A DNA stretch of 64,000 nucleotides, taken from NCBI RefSeq assembly GCF_051020985.1, contig NC_135010.1, positions 11,964,001 through 12,028,000 of the forward strand, written 5' to 3'. The stretch is from Nomia melanderi (lineage: Eukaryota; Arthropoda; Insecta; Hymenoptera; Halictidae). This document shows, piece by piece, positions 21,488 to 31,169 of this stretch (its first letter is position 1; each line of letters starts with the position of its first letter). The notes below the pieces were generated by a model. That model was given only the letters and a program-made list of their open reading frames with translations. It had not been told where the DNA came from and searched no databases. The position numbers and the translations under genes were made by a program.

Positions 21488-23837
21488 CCATCACCAGATT
21501 CAAGCGAGTCTTCCATACGCGAACTTTGTTTACGAGACAAAGCGATTCTTTTCATAGAGTCATCCCCTATCCTCACAATGAACGTCACGAAGGAATGGAA
21601 CTCGCGACTTCCACGAAGAGGCCGTCAGCACGCCGGGACTTTCCCTTTCCCTTGTTATCCCTTTATCAACGTTAGTGTGTTTGCCCTTCGAGCCGCGATT
21701 CCCTGTTCCCGAGCACTTTCACTGATGGCAACCTCTAAAGGGTGCTTCCATCCGATCAGTCGGTTAGAAATTTCCAAACCAATTGCACCGAGAACGACTC
21801 TCCGTTCCAGAAACCTATTCCAAATCTGATATCCCAGTTATCTCACCATCTCTACTGTAGGAAAGAACCAAATTCAGGGGCGTCGGGGATTCGGAGGATG
21901 TATTTTGGGGAACGCGAAAGAAGTGACAATCTACGGTTTCTCAATCTAATATTTCAATTTCTAAATGTACAATGAACATGCCGGTTGTTCGGTGTACAAT
22001 ATATATCTCTCCGCTAGTGGGAGTGACGGACGCGTGGCTAGGATTCCCAAAAATTGAAAACCCTACTTCCGCCAGCGTCGGTCGGTTCCGTCAGCCGGAG
22101 ACTCGGAAATTTCTAACGATAGCAGCAACAGCCCCAAGGATCGCCTCGACTTTAAATTACACGCAGCTATAAAATTCGTAGCTATCGCCTACCTTGCGCT
22201 CGATCCACGGATTAACTAAAAACGACAAGCAACGGGTCCCCGGGCTTTATTGCCGCTAGGATAGGCTCGCGAAAGGGTTATTTATATCTAACTGCCTACA
22301 CTATCAAGCCCGGTTCCCCAGACATCCTCAGCATCATCCAGCGTTTCCACCGAATCCTCGTCTGCCCGGAGACGGAATTTTCCAAAGGCAGCATTCTTAA
22401 ACGGGGTTACCTTTTTTCACTTACTTCTCGCCCAGCCAGCCATCCAGTTATCCCAGCCGAGCTTCAGGGACCGGCAGCCGCGATTCAACAGCCCGGCTCG
22501 CGAATTTTACAAGCGGCGGAGTGTTTGCGCATCTCTTAAAACGTACTTTCCTTCCGGGAACCGAACCGCAAACTTTCGAGGACGTCTAGGCCGCGGTCGA
22601 GCCGCCGCCACCCCCGGTCCGCTTTCTAATTACAATTCGATCCTTCAAAGCTTCCCTCGTTAACGACACCGCGCGAGGATCCAGCGCGACTCTCTCTCTC
22701 TCTCTAGCGACGGCTGCTGCTCCTCCCTGGGACCCACCTGTCCCCGGAGAAAATAAATACGGCGTGCACGCCGTTTCCCCGTGGCGCGGCGCGTGAACTT
22801 TCCTGCGCGTGGCATAATCGCTGAAAAGTTGAGCGTTTCCGGAAAAAACTTTCGGCCTCTAATTTACATACATAGCCTCCTCCTCCTCGCTCGACCCCTC
22901 CCCTTTCCTTTCTAAGTTTAAACTAGTTGCGTCGACTTCCCGAAAAGTCGCGCATTTTTATATCGATCCGCGCCGGCCGACGCGACGCGGCGCGACGTAG
23001 GACGGCTCCGTCGACGAACAACCGGGCCGCGAGACCCTCTCCCTTGTTCGCCGTCGAAAATCGAGCAATTAAGGGAGCCCCGCGGGAACCGGAGCCATTT
23101 TCCGCGGCTCGAATCGGAACGTAGTTTAACTAAACAAACAAATATCAATTTCCCGTTGTCCCCGGTTCCGGCTGTCCTTTGCGCTTCGCGCGGCAGTAAC
23201 AGCTTTTCGAAAGTATTTTCCCGTAGCAAAGGGCGTTTTTGCAAGGGAAGTATCGACGGTATTAGCGGGAGAGATGGTTTCCGTGGGTTTCGAGGGGTGG
23301 CGGGGGATGGGTGCACGGAAATTGGTTGATCTTGAGTGGTACCGGATTTTGATCTCCTGTAAACCTGACCCGGATATGACTCGAACGTGATTCTATGAAT
23401 AAACTGGAGTCGCAGGGACATCTGGGGCAATTGCGTGCAATTTGGACATGAATTGGGCCAGGTTTGTAGGGAAAATGAAGATTGTGTTTCACGTTGAAAG
23501 TACGGAAATCTGATAGAATTATTTGTGTGAAACACCATTCAAATACTTTAGCACTCAAATTTGAAGCTTGAACCGCTCTAACTCCAAACACAAAGCATTC
23601 AGAATTTACTAAGAAATTTCCTACGAGAAATAGAGAAAAAAATCATCCCACACTGAAACTCATGTAACCCTATCAAAGATTCGAAGCTCTGAAAAATCAC
23701 AGTAAGTCTTCAAAAACCGACCCAATTTCTCGAGTCCCAAGTTTCCAAGATCCGTCGGGATCACAGTTAAAACAGTCGGTTTACGAAATGAACACATTGC
23801 TATCTTTTAATCGCGAGTCCTACATTAATGTAACATT
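21488..23837. other. Mixed GC stretch, no gene recognised
   Basis: 21.5-22.2 kb is moderate GC. 22.2-23.3 kb is CpG-rich with a short CT run (about 22,690). 23.3-23.8 kb is AT-richer. The longest frame (22,918-23,538, minus, 206 codons) is Ser/Arg/Pro-rich without a recognisable domain, and its ends fall in DNA of differing composition; I do not call it. Confidence 0.45.
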
Positions 23838-24043
23838 TTAGCTATCTATAACACAAATCCAAAATGAAATTAACAGAACTGAATTTTGTATTCTTCTCCA
23901 TAACTTCCGAATTCCGCTTCGATCGATGTCTCAAAATATATTAGTCCAATCATCGACGCTCGCGTTTCTAGTACCTAACAATTAACCTCCGTACAATGCG
24001 TTAACACCTCGCGAGTACTCGCTTACGCGTGGCAATGGCGGAA
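23838..24043 (+). repeat. Family F unit interrupted by a family A insertion
   Basis: Starts GCTATCTATAACACAAATCC and runs to CGTGGCAATGGCGGAATTAA. The unit resumes after the A element at 24,291 with CTTCACCCCGTTGG. The next unit (24,300-24,520) has these halves contiguous. Confidence 0.92.
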
Positions 24044-24290
24044 TTAACCCTTTATACTCGACAGTTTCTCACTTGAAATATTCAATACTTTCTAAGTAGA
24101 TGTGGACGAGATTCTTTAAAACGAATTTATTAAGAACTCACGCACGAGTTAGGGTGCTAAAGCTATTTTCTTTCAATATTTCACGCATTGATGCGGTATA
24201 CAAAGGTTAATGGTAAACACCAATGTTCATAATTTTACTGTATGAATTCATCCGGCGACTGGGAGTCGTCTCTCGAGTGCAAAGGGTTAA
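24044..24290 (+). mobile_element. Family A MITE with exact TTAA duplication
   Basis: 247 bp with TTAA at both sides (24,044-24,047 and 24,287-24,290). Left end CCCTTTATACTCGAC, right end TCTCGAGTGCAAAGGG, subterminal palindrome CGACTGGGAGTCG. The host sequence (F repeat) is present uninterrupted at 24,489-24,518 with a single TTAA. This shows the insertion boundaries and TTAA duplication directly. Confidence 0.95.
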
Positions 24291-24520
24291 CTTCACCCCG
24301 TTGGTAACATTCATCTATCTATAACACAAATCCAAAATAAAATTGCAGAATTCTTCATTCTCCTCCACAACTTCCAAATTTCGCTTCGATCAATGTCTCA
24401 AAGTATATCAATCCAATCACCGTTTCTAGTACCTAACAATTAACCTCCGTAGAATACATTAACGCCTCGCGAGTCCTCGCTTCCGCGTGGCAATGGCGGA
24501 ATTAACTTCACCCCGTTGGC
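24291..24520 (+). repeat. Second F unit with the empty insertion site
   Basis: 24,291-24,310 completes the first unit. A second unit follows with CGTGGCAATGGCGGAATTAA and CTTCACCCCGTTGG joined directly. Confidence 0.9.
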
Positions 24521-25399
24521 AACGGGTCCAAGGCTTCACCTTCCACCAGCGCCGAAAGATCAGCCAGCAGCCGAGCCTCTTCTTCAACCCTAACTCTCTC
24601 GACAGTCCGTTCGTTCGTCGTCGCTCGCCGTCCGTTCCGATCGGGGATCCATTCCCGAACACTTCCCGGGGATCCGTGTCTTCGATGTCTCCGGGCGGCG
24701 TTGCAACGGGGGGACGGAGGGGCGGCGACGGGTGGAAGAACGGCTCGTGTCTGCGTGGCCGTCGGTGTGACAGTTTCGGGGCTGGAATCTCGGGGGGTGG
24801 ACAAACGTATTCGGGTGCACGCGCGTTCCAGTTTCCGTCCGAGCGAGGAAAAAACCGTCCCCGGTCGCCTCCTCCCTGTGTCCGTCCGGCTGACCGTTCA
24901 CCTACACGGCCGCCGGCCGATTTGCATACGCGACATTTCTCCGTGCAGAAACCCGGGGGGTGGGTGGCGGGTTCCACGAACCGACCGGGGGAAGGGTTAA
25001 ACTTTGCACAGTTAGTCAGCGTACGCGCGCGGCCCGCGCGTTTCGCGTTCGGAGGTTGATGACATCTTTCCTCTTCTCCTTCGGCCGCTACCTTATGCTG
25101 CGTTTACGCCGAAACGCCCGCGATTTCGGGACGCTGGACGAGTTTCAGCAATTGTCCAATTGCAATTTGTTCGTTGGTATATCTGATACTGGATTTTATA
25201 TTTATTGGGTACTTTCTGGACGCTTGGGTTAGAGAAACGGACGGAGATTGGATCATTCGTTGCTTTTGAGTGAATTGGTTATTGATTGATCGTGGTTCTG
25301 TAGGATGCATATTATTATTATATAAACTGAGGAGACTAGATTTTTGATATTCACACTAGTCAGGTGGGTCTAAATGGTTCTTACGTTCTTTCCCAATTA
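24521..25399. other. CpG-rich block
   Basis: About 24.52-25.13 kb is CpG-rich with open frames on both strands (190 codons +, 172 codons -). They overlap almost completely, are Arg/Pro/Gly-rich and match no domain I know. The first frame begins inside the F repeat, which argues against a gene. From 25.13 kb composition falls towards AT. Confidence 0.5.
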
Positions 25400-25753
25400 T
25401 TAACCCTTTGAACTCTGTAGGCTCCAATATTGCACCAGGAGTAATATTAGATGTTTTAATGAATCTTATAGAAACTACCCTATTATTAGATTTTCCACAC
25501 ATCCAAATTTTGCACTAAGGAAAACCCTTTGAACTCTGTAGGCTCCAATATTGCACCAGGAGTAATATTAGATGTTTTAATGAATCTTATAGAAACTACC
25601 CTATTATTAGATTTTCTACAAATCCAAATTTTGCACTAAGGAAAATAAAAGATCGAAGGAATGCTATAGCATTTTTCATTTTCGCTATGGATACTATAAA
25701 AACTAATGCAGTTGCTGATAGATTACAAAACCATCTGGAGTGCTAAGGGTTAA
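25400..25753 (+). mobile_element. Family B MITE with internal 121-bp duplication
   Basis: TTAA at both ends, 354 bp. The left end CCCTTTGAACTC with about 110 bp behind it occurs twice (25,404 and 25,525). The rest of B then runs to the intact right end CTGGAGTGCTAAGGG. Without the duplication the length (233 bp) matches the copy at 45.96 kb. The two halves are almost identical, so the duplication is young. Confidence 0.93.
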
Positions 25754-25930
25754 GATAACTGAAGAATTACTAAAGAAATTGATTACTGAAGGAATTACTA
25801 AGGAAATTGATTACTAAAGGAATTACTAAAGAAATTGATTACTAAAGGAATTACTAAAGAAATTGATTACTAAAGGAATTACCAGAGAAATCGATTACTA
25901 AAGGAATTTCCAAAGAAATTGATTTAGCAA
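25754..25930 (+). repeat. 28-bp minisatellite
   Basis: About six units of ATTACTAAAGAAATTG plus ATTACTAAAGGA in tandem. A single-unit version is at 15.79-15.84 kb in the same position relative to a family A copy, so the expansion happened at this locus. Confidence 0.95.
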
Positions 25931-26024
25931 TAAACCGAATCACAAGTCAATTCAAACCTTAATAGCAGTAATCTTAGAGTTCCCATACACAAATTTGGAA
26001 ATGTTCGACTCGATTGTTCCAGTG

Positions 26025-26266
26025 TTAACCCTTTGCGCTCGAAAATTTCTCACTAGAAATATTTCAACATCTTCTGATGAGATGAAGACGATATTTCGTG
26101 AAACCAACTCGACGAGAAATTCACGTGAATTGACGGACAAAGCTATTTTATTTCAATATTTCTCAAATTGATGTATTATATGAAGTATAATATTAAATAT
26201 CAAATTCCATAGTTTCACTATAGGAAATCAAGTGGTGAGAGTCACCTGCAGAGTGCAAAGGGTTAA
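26025..26266 (+). mobile_element. Family A TTAA MITE, full length
   Basis: 242 bp, TTAA both sides. Ends CCCTTTGCGCTCG and CAGAGTGCAAAGGG. Subterminal palindrome GGTGAGAGTCACC (5-bp arms, 3-nt loop). It is the first half of a tandem duplication with 26,337-26,572. Confidence 0.95.
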
Positions 26267-26336
26267 CCTTACCTTCTCCTAGATCCAAAGTCGCCAATTT
26301 TAGCCATCAAACTCCCATGTAGTCGAAACAGTTTTC

Positions 26337-26572
26337 TTAACCTTTTGCACTCAGAAAGCTTCTTATTAGGAATATTTAATGTTTTCTGACGAGATGATAT
26401 TCTTTGAAACTAACTCGAAGAGAAATCATACGTACATTGAAGAACAAAGTTATTTATTTCAATATTTCTCAAATTGATGCATTATATGAAGTATAATATT
26501 AAATATCAAATTCCATAGTTTCACTATAGGAAATCAAGTGGTGAGAGTCACCTCCAGAGTGCAAAGGGTTAA
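26337..26572 (+). mobile_element. Family A TTAA MITE, duplicated neighbour
   Basis: 236 bp, TTAA both sides. Its right half is nearly identical to the copy at 26.03 kb, and both are followed by CTTACCTTCT and AGATCCAAAGTCGCC. The duplication therefore included flanking DNA and is not two independent insertions. Confidence 0.93.
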
Positions 26573-27253
26573 GCTTACCTTCTAGATCCAAAGTCGCCGA
26601 TAGTGGTCATCGAGAAGTGAAATTCTATCGATTCGTTCGGTGTAAACGCACCGTTATTCCCTGTTCCGCGCGAAGAGGCCGACGCCTGTTCCGAAACTTC
26701 AGTTCCCGAAGGTTGGTCAGGCTTCGTCGATCGTCGGATCGCTGATCCTCCTTCTCCAGCGCGATTTCCCGGTCGAATTTCGCGGGCGGCGCTCGGTACT
26801 TTATTTTCGACGGAGATACTCGTCGCGGTTGCCGCGGCTAGAAGATCCCAGGGACGAGGCAACCGGGAGAGGGAATCCGTTAAATTTAACTCGTCACGGG
26901 CCGGGCTTTTCCGCTGGAGCACGAGCCGGCCGTGTTAATTGTTGACGCAAAGTTCGAGCGAGCGAGCGTGCGTGCGTGCGTGCGTGCGAGCGCGATTATT
27001 TGACTTATGAGATGAAACGTCGTCGACCGTCGCGGCGGCCGCGTCGAATCGTCGTGGAAAATTCTCGGTTTTCGGAACGCGCTCCGCTTGGCAGTCTCTC
27101 TTGGGCTGTCTATTTTAGAGGATGCAAGCCGGGAGGAGACCGTGCCCGAGGATTCCGAGACGAATCGTTAGCGGGGAGCTTTCTTTTTCGCTCGTTCCGG
27201 CACTAGTTAATTATCCTTTACTACTGCGCTGGCGGCTCGAGCAACAATGTTGG
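26573..27253. other. CpG-rich block with CGTG microsatellite
   Basis: Moderately CpG-rich. It contains a GAGC/GTGC tetramer run (about 26,955-26,990). The minus frame 26,575-26,922 (115 codons) has no recognisable domain. Nothing called. Confidence 0.5.
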
Positions 27254-27389
27254 CCCATTCACTGCCAGTCGCGAATGTACTAGCGAGGGATTGCCAGTTT
27301 GGTACAGTCTTCGTTGTATTTGAAATGTGTCGTGGTATGAAGCGAAATAAATTGAAAGTATCACACGTTTTATGATAGCAGTGAATGGG
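27254..27389. mobile_element. Family K, candidate MITE (single copy)
   Basis: Perfect 12-bp inverted ends CCCATTCACTGC and GCAGTGAATGGG, 136 bp apart end to end, flanked by TTGG and TTAC, which may be decayed TTAA. AT-rich non-coding interior. One copy only. Confidence 0.5.
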
Positions 27390-27419
27390 TTACTATGAGA
27401 TTTGTCATTGGTGTAAGAG

Positions 27420-27530
27420 AATGAGGAGTATTGTGTAGAATGCCTAAAATTTGTATTTGAAATGTGTCAGTGTTATAGAAGAACGAGGAGTATTGTATAG
27501 AATGCCTAAAATTTGTATTTAGTGAAAATG
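27420..27530 (+). repeat. Two-unit tandem repeat, about 60 bp
   Basis: GAGGAGTATTG then TAGAATGCCTAAAATTTG is repeated (about 27,422 and 27,486). It leads straight into a reversed B element. Confidence 0.85.
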
Positions 27531-27682
27531 AAAAATGCTGTAACATTTCTTTTTTTATTTTCTTAGCACAAAATTTGGATGTGTGGAAGATCTAATAATT
27601 TTAGGGTAGTTCCTTTGATTCATTAAAGTATCTAATATTATAACTGGTGCAATATTGGAGCCTACAGAGTTCAAAGGTTTAA
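27522..27682 (-). mobile_element. Family B MITE (reversed), part of B-C-B composite
   Basis: Reversed B from TGAAAAATGCTGTAACA to the end GAGTTCAAAGGTTTAA. It lacks the GATGG end. It is joined at TTAA to the following C element, mirroring 20.69-21.12 kb. Confidence 0.88.
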
Positions 27683-27880
27683 CACTAGAACTACCGAGCA
27701 TTTCATACGATTAGTATGCAATTCCTATAAAAATTGTAACAATAGATTATTTTCAGTTTCTTCAGACGTTCATTATAGTTCTCAAACGAAACTATTTATT
27801 TTCAAAATCATTTCGAATGTTCAATGCTTCGAAGATATCAATAATTGCTAAAAAATCGAAACCAGTCGTTTTGACTAGTA
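27679..27880 (+). mobile_element. Family C element truncated at a B junction
   Basis: Intact left end CACTAGAACTACCG. The interior is intact up to CCAGTCGTTTTGACTAGTA, where it passes directly into B sequence (GTAGTTTCATTAAG). C's lost right end and B share GTAGTT at the joint, so the fusion occurred at a short homology. Confidence 0.9.
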
Positions 27881-27956
27881 GTTTCATTAAGATTCATTAA
27901 AATCTTTAATATTATAACTGGTGCAATATTGGAGCCTACAGAGTTCAAAGGGTTAA
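27876..27956 (-). mobile_element. Family B end fragment of composite
   Basis: Reversed B terminus (CAATATTGGAGCCTACAGAG to CAAAGGGTTAA), about 80 bp. It matches the fragment at 20,690-20,745 with the same C joint. Confidence 0.9.
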
Positions 27957-28106
27957 AGGTAGATTAGAGCTTTGTTTCAATAACTATGAAATGGGCGTTC
28001 GATTGAGTATTAGGTTTAATAATATTGTAACGATAGGAAGTCACCGGTTGCCATATTTTTGGCTTGGTTTTCTATGGGACGATTGCGGAGTTTAGAGGAA
28101 TCGAAT

Positions 28107-28195
28107 AATTTTAGGGTAGTTTCATTAAGATTCATTAAAGTCTTTAATATTATAACTACTGCAATATCGAAGCCTACAGAGTTCAAAGGGTTAAG
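28107..28195 (-). mobile_element. Family B end fragment
   Basis: Reversed B terminus (TTTTAGGGTAGTTTCATTAA to GAGTTCAAAGGGTTAA), about 88 bp, 150 bp after the composite. No other part of B is present here. Confidence 0.88.
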
Positions 28196-28565
28196 AACTT
28201 CGTCGCATCAGGATTCGCTTGCGCGGGCGAGGCGTAAAATTCTGAAAGCCGTCGAGCGGAGGCGAGCGTTTCAAGGGAAGAAGTGGTCCTGGATAATTGA
28301 CGAGTTAACACAACAACGAGCGAACGAGACCCTGAGGTGCGTAACCTCGAAGTAGCCGCGGACCACGAAGTCGCGGGAATAATTCACAGCCGCGGACGGT
28401 GTAACGTCGCTATAAATTACGGCGCACCTCGAATAGACTTCCCGTGTACCGAAACTTTCGGACCGGGACTCGCGTGTCCCCTCGCTTGTTCCTCGCGGTG
28501 ACTTTCAATTGTTCGCATTCGAACCGACGACACTTGTAACGCGAAAAATTCTATTGTACCAAAGA
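28196..28565. other. GC-richer unique stretch
   Basis: Nothing recognised. A short frame at its start shows no domain. Confidence 0.5.
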
Positions 28566-28569
28566 ACCA

Positions 28570-28745
28570 GTTAACACGTTCCGTGCCGCGGAAACTTCGG
28601 TTATCTTTCCTTACGGACTGCATTCATTTCTTAAGTGAAATAATTAGTTATGTTCAGGTGTTTGATAATTTTTTTGTAAGAGGACTGTTACGAAATCGTC
28701 GTTAGGAATTTAACCGGTTAACACGTTCCGTGCCACGGAAATTTT
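28570..28745 (+). repeat. Direct repeat of a TTAA-type end
   Basis: TTAACACGTTCCGTGCC followed by CGGAAA occurs at about 28,571 and 28,719. The form resembles the ends of the TTAA families but no inverted partner is visible. Confidence 0.5.
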
Positions 28746-28861
28746 GATCTTATTATATATAAAAATTCATTTTCTTAGTGACGCATCGAATGAACTAAGT
28801 TTAATCCTAATTAATGATATAAGAAAAGTAGTAGAGTAATCTTGACTCTTTAGTTTTTTTA

Positions 28862-29069
28862 TTAACCCTTTGCACTCGAGAGGTGACTCACCATATTTCA
28901 TACAGTAAAACCATAAAATTTAATATTTAATAATACTCTATATAATTTAAGAAATATTGAAAATAATAGCTTTTCTCAATGCATTTCTCTTTCAGTTTCA
29001 AAAACCTATCTTTATCTCACCACGAAACGATACAATATTTCTATTGAAAAGTCGAGCGCAAAGGGTTAA
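28862..29069 (-). mobile_element. Family A TTAA MITE, reversed
   Basis: 208 bp. TTAA then CCCTTTGCACTCGAGA and palindrome GGTGACTCACC. The other end is GTCGAGCGCAAAGGG then TTAA. It is followed by GAAAACTGTTT-GACTGCAT, shared with 47.7 and 47.97 kb. Confidence 0.92.
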
Positions 29070-29121
29070 GAAAACTGTTTAGACTGCATAGAAGTTTCCA
29101 TGTTTATTTGCTTCTCAAAGT

Positions 29122-29235
29122 GTTAACATAGGCATAAAATATACCTGAAATTTGTCTCTCTTTTCAGTAAATTATTAATGGCAAAGTAGTCGTGTCAATT
29201 GTAGTTGAAAAATAAATCGTAGGGCAAAAGGTCAA
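29122..29235 (+). mobile_element. Family D right-part fragment
   Basis: CATAGGCATAAAATATAC, TTAATGGCAAAGTAG and GTCGTGTCAATTG match the right half of D copies at 38.9 and 49.0 kb. The end is decayed (AGGGCAAAAGGTCAA). The left half is missing. Confidence 0.7.
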
Positions 29236-30566
29236 CGTCGACGTCAGTTCATTCAATTACAGCTTAACATGACGCTCTATTTATTCAAGAATATTTGATA
29301 GTCATTGAAACGTTACCTTTAAATGTTACAACTGTGATACAAATAAATACAGAAAAAATTACAGGTAGAGGTTGCAACAAAATATGTCGACTCATATGAC
29401 TGCTAAGGGTCAAAGCATAACTATACTAACATATTTATTCCTATTATCCCCTAACAAAGGTCTCCTCTAATTAACCTAGTAAGCTTCTACTGATTCGTCT
29501 ATTACAGAAACAACGTGACGCCCCCGTTAATAATATAGGAAACACAGAGAGCCAATTACCTTCGTGCGAATAAAACGTTAATTCCGAGCACCTTTGTCTC
29601 CGATCGTTTCCGGCCACCGAAGAAGCTTCCAGTTCGGCGCGCACCGGCTCTTCGATTCCTGAAAGACACCGAGCCGCGTGTTATTTCGTTAATATTTTCT
29701 TTAAATACCCTCGGACTCCTCGTTTCTTTAAATACACCGGTTGAAAACATTCGATCGTGCAGAGGCTGCGGGCAATCCGCAGTTTACAGAGGAAAATACT
29801 ACTCCGCGGTCTATTGTATCGTCATTCTGGTCTCTCCCCCCGGTCGCGTATGTATTAATATAACTTCGATATAAAATCCCAGTCATCCATTCGCGTTTCT
29901 TTTCACCGAAAAAAAAAGAGGAGGAGAGGAGGAACAAGAACAAGTGGAGGAGGAGGGTTCGTTGACCGTCGACGGCGAACGATCGAATACATTCGACCCG
30001 GTCGGACGTTTTCTACCAGAAGCCGGCGTGGTCTCTAATTTCTACAACGCTTCGAGACTCGATTATGGGGATAATCGAGTTGAGAGACTCGTGTACTATA
30101 TACCGGTTAGCGACACGCTGCACGTCGATTGTTCGGCTCGCCGTTCATTTGCTTTATTCCGTTTCGTCACCGAGGCGAAGATTGAAAACGTTTATAATAT
30201 GGGCCCGCCGTTCTGAGACAGTTACAGCCGAAAAAAATACGCGCGACCGTTACGAACGTATCGGTCGCGATCCGTATTGCTTTTGGCTTTGATTTTTCTA
30301 CCGGCTCTGCCATTTCCACCGTGTAATATTCGTCGGTCGATTCTATTTTTTGGTTCTTTGTCGATTCTGGATTTCGTAACCGCTTCTGTATTGGTTACGG
30401 TTGTATATTCTGATGGATTCTATGGAACTAATGGTTGTATAGTTATTATAATAGTTGTAGGAACGATATAGAATAGCGGTAGCTGTGACTGTGATAACTA
30501 GACTAATTAAATACTAGATTAATTAAATATGCACAGTTGTGGCTAAAAATTCTAGATACTATAATA
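29236..30566. other. Unique stretch, no gene recognised
   Basis: AT-rich to 29.6 kb, then moderate GC to 30.3 kb. Short frames (for example 29,944-30,216 +) have no recognisable domain. A strip of A and AGG repeats lies near 29,905-29,950. Confidence 0.5.
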
Positions 30567-30709
30567 GTTACCTTCGACGATCAGGATTTTAGGGGAACGG
30601 CGCGATCATTGCGACGCGAGTCTGTCATGTGAAAGGTGATCGGAGCTGTTGATGACGACGGTTAATTGGAGCATCATAGAACTGTTGGAGTTTCTATTTG
30701 CTTATGTAG
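30567..30709 (+). repeat. Segment duplicated at 37.48 kb
   Basis: GTTACCTTCGACGATC, ATTTTAGGGGAACG, TGTGAAAGGTGATCGGAGCT and GGTTAATTGGAG occur in the same order at 37,483-37,610. It precedes a tandem array in both places, so array and leader were duplicated together. Confidence 0.93.
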
Positions 30710-31169
30710 GAATTGTGGTGAATTAAATTAAGGTTGCGATAGCGAAGGAGATAGAGCTAGTGAACAGTTAGATTAGTTTTTTGGTTAATATAATTACTAA
30801 CCAATTTGTAAATTAGTTTCTACCTTCTTCTCGATACTATGACAATAATGTGTTAGGATCACTAAACTAGGAATTGTGATGAATTAAATTAAAGTTGTGA
30901 TATCGAAGGAGATAGGACTATCGAACAGTTGGATTAGTTTTTTGGTTAGTATAATCATTAACCAATTCGTAAATTAGTTTCTATTTTCTTCTGGATAATA
31001 TGACAATGTGTTTGGATCACCGAACTAGAAATTGTGATGAATTAAATTAAGGTTGCGATAGTGAAGGAGATAGGACTATTGAACAGTTGAGTTAGTTTTT
31101 CGGTTATTATCATAACTACCCAATTTGTAAATTAGTTTCTATTTTCTTACTACAATAGTTACCTTGATA
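30710..31169 (+). repeat. Tandem array, period about 160 bp (copy 1)
   Basis: GAATTAAATTAA recurs at 30,720, 30,881 and 31,039. Units carry ACCAATTTGTAAATTAGTTTC. Homologous to the array at 37.6-38.4 kb. Non-coding. Confidence 0.95.

Noticed and set aside
23360..23400. CGTTCGAGTC on the minus strand, possible tRNA
   Set aside because: No T-stem complementarity and no D-arm upstream.
22918..23538. 206-codon minus frame
   Set aside because: Crosses a change in base composition, has no recognisable domain, and lacks splice or start context that I can support.
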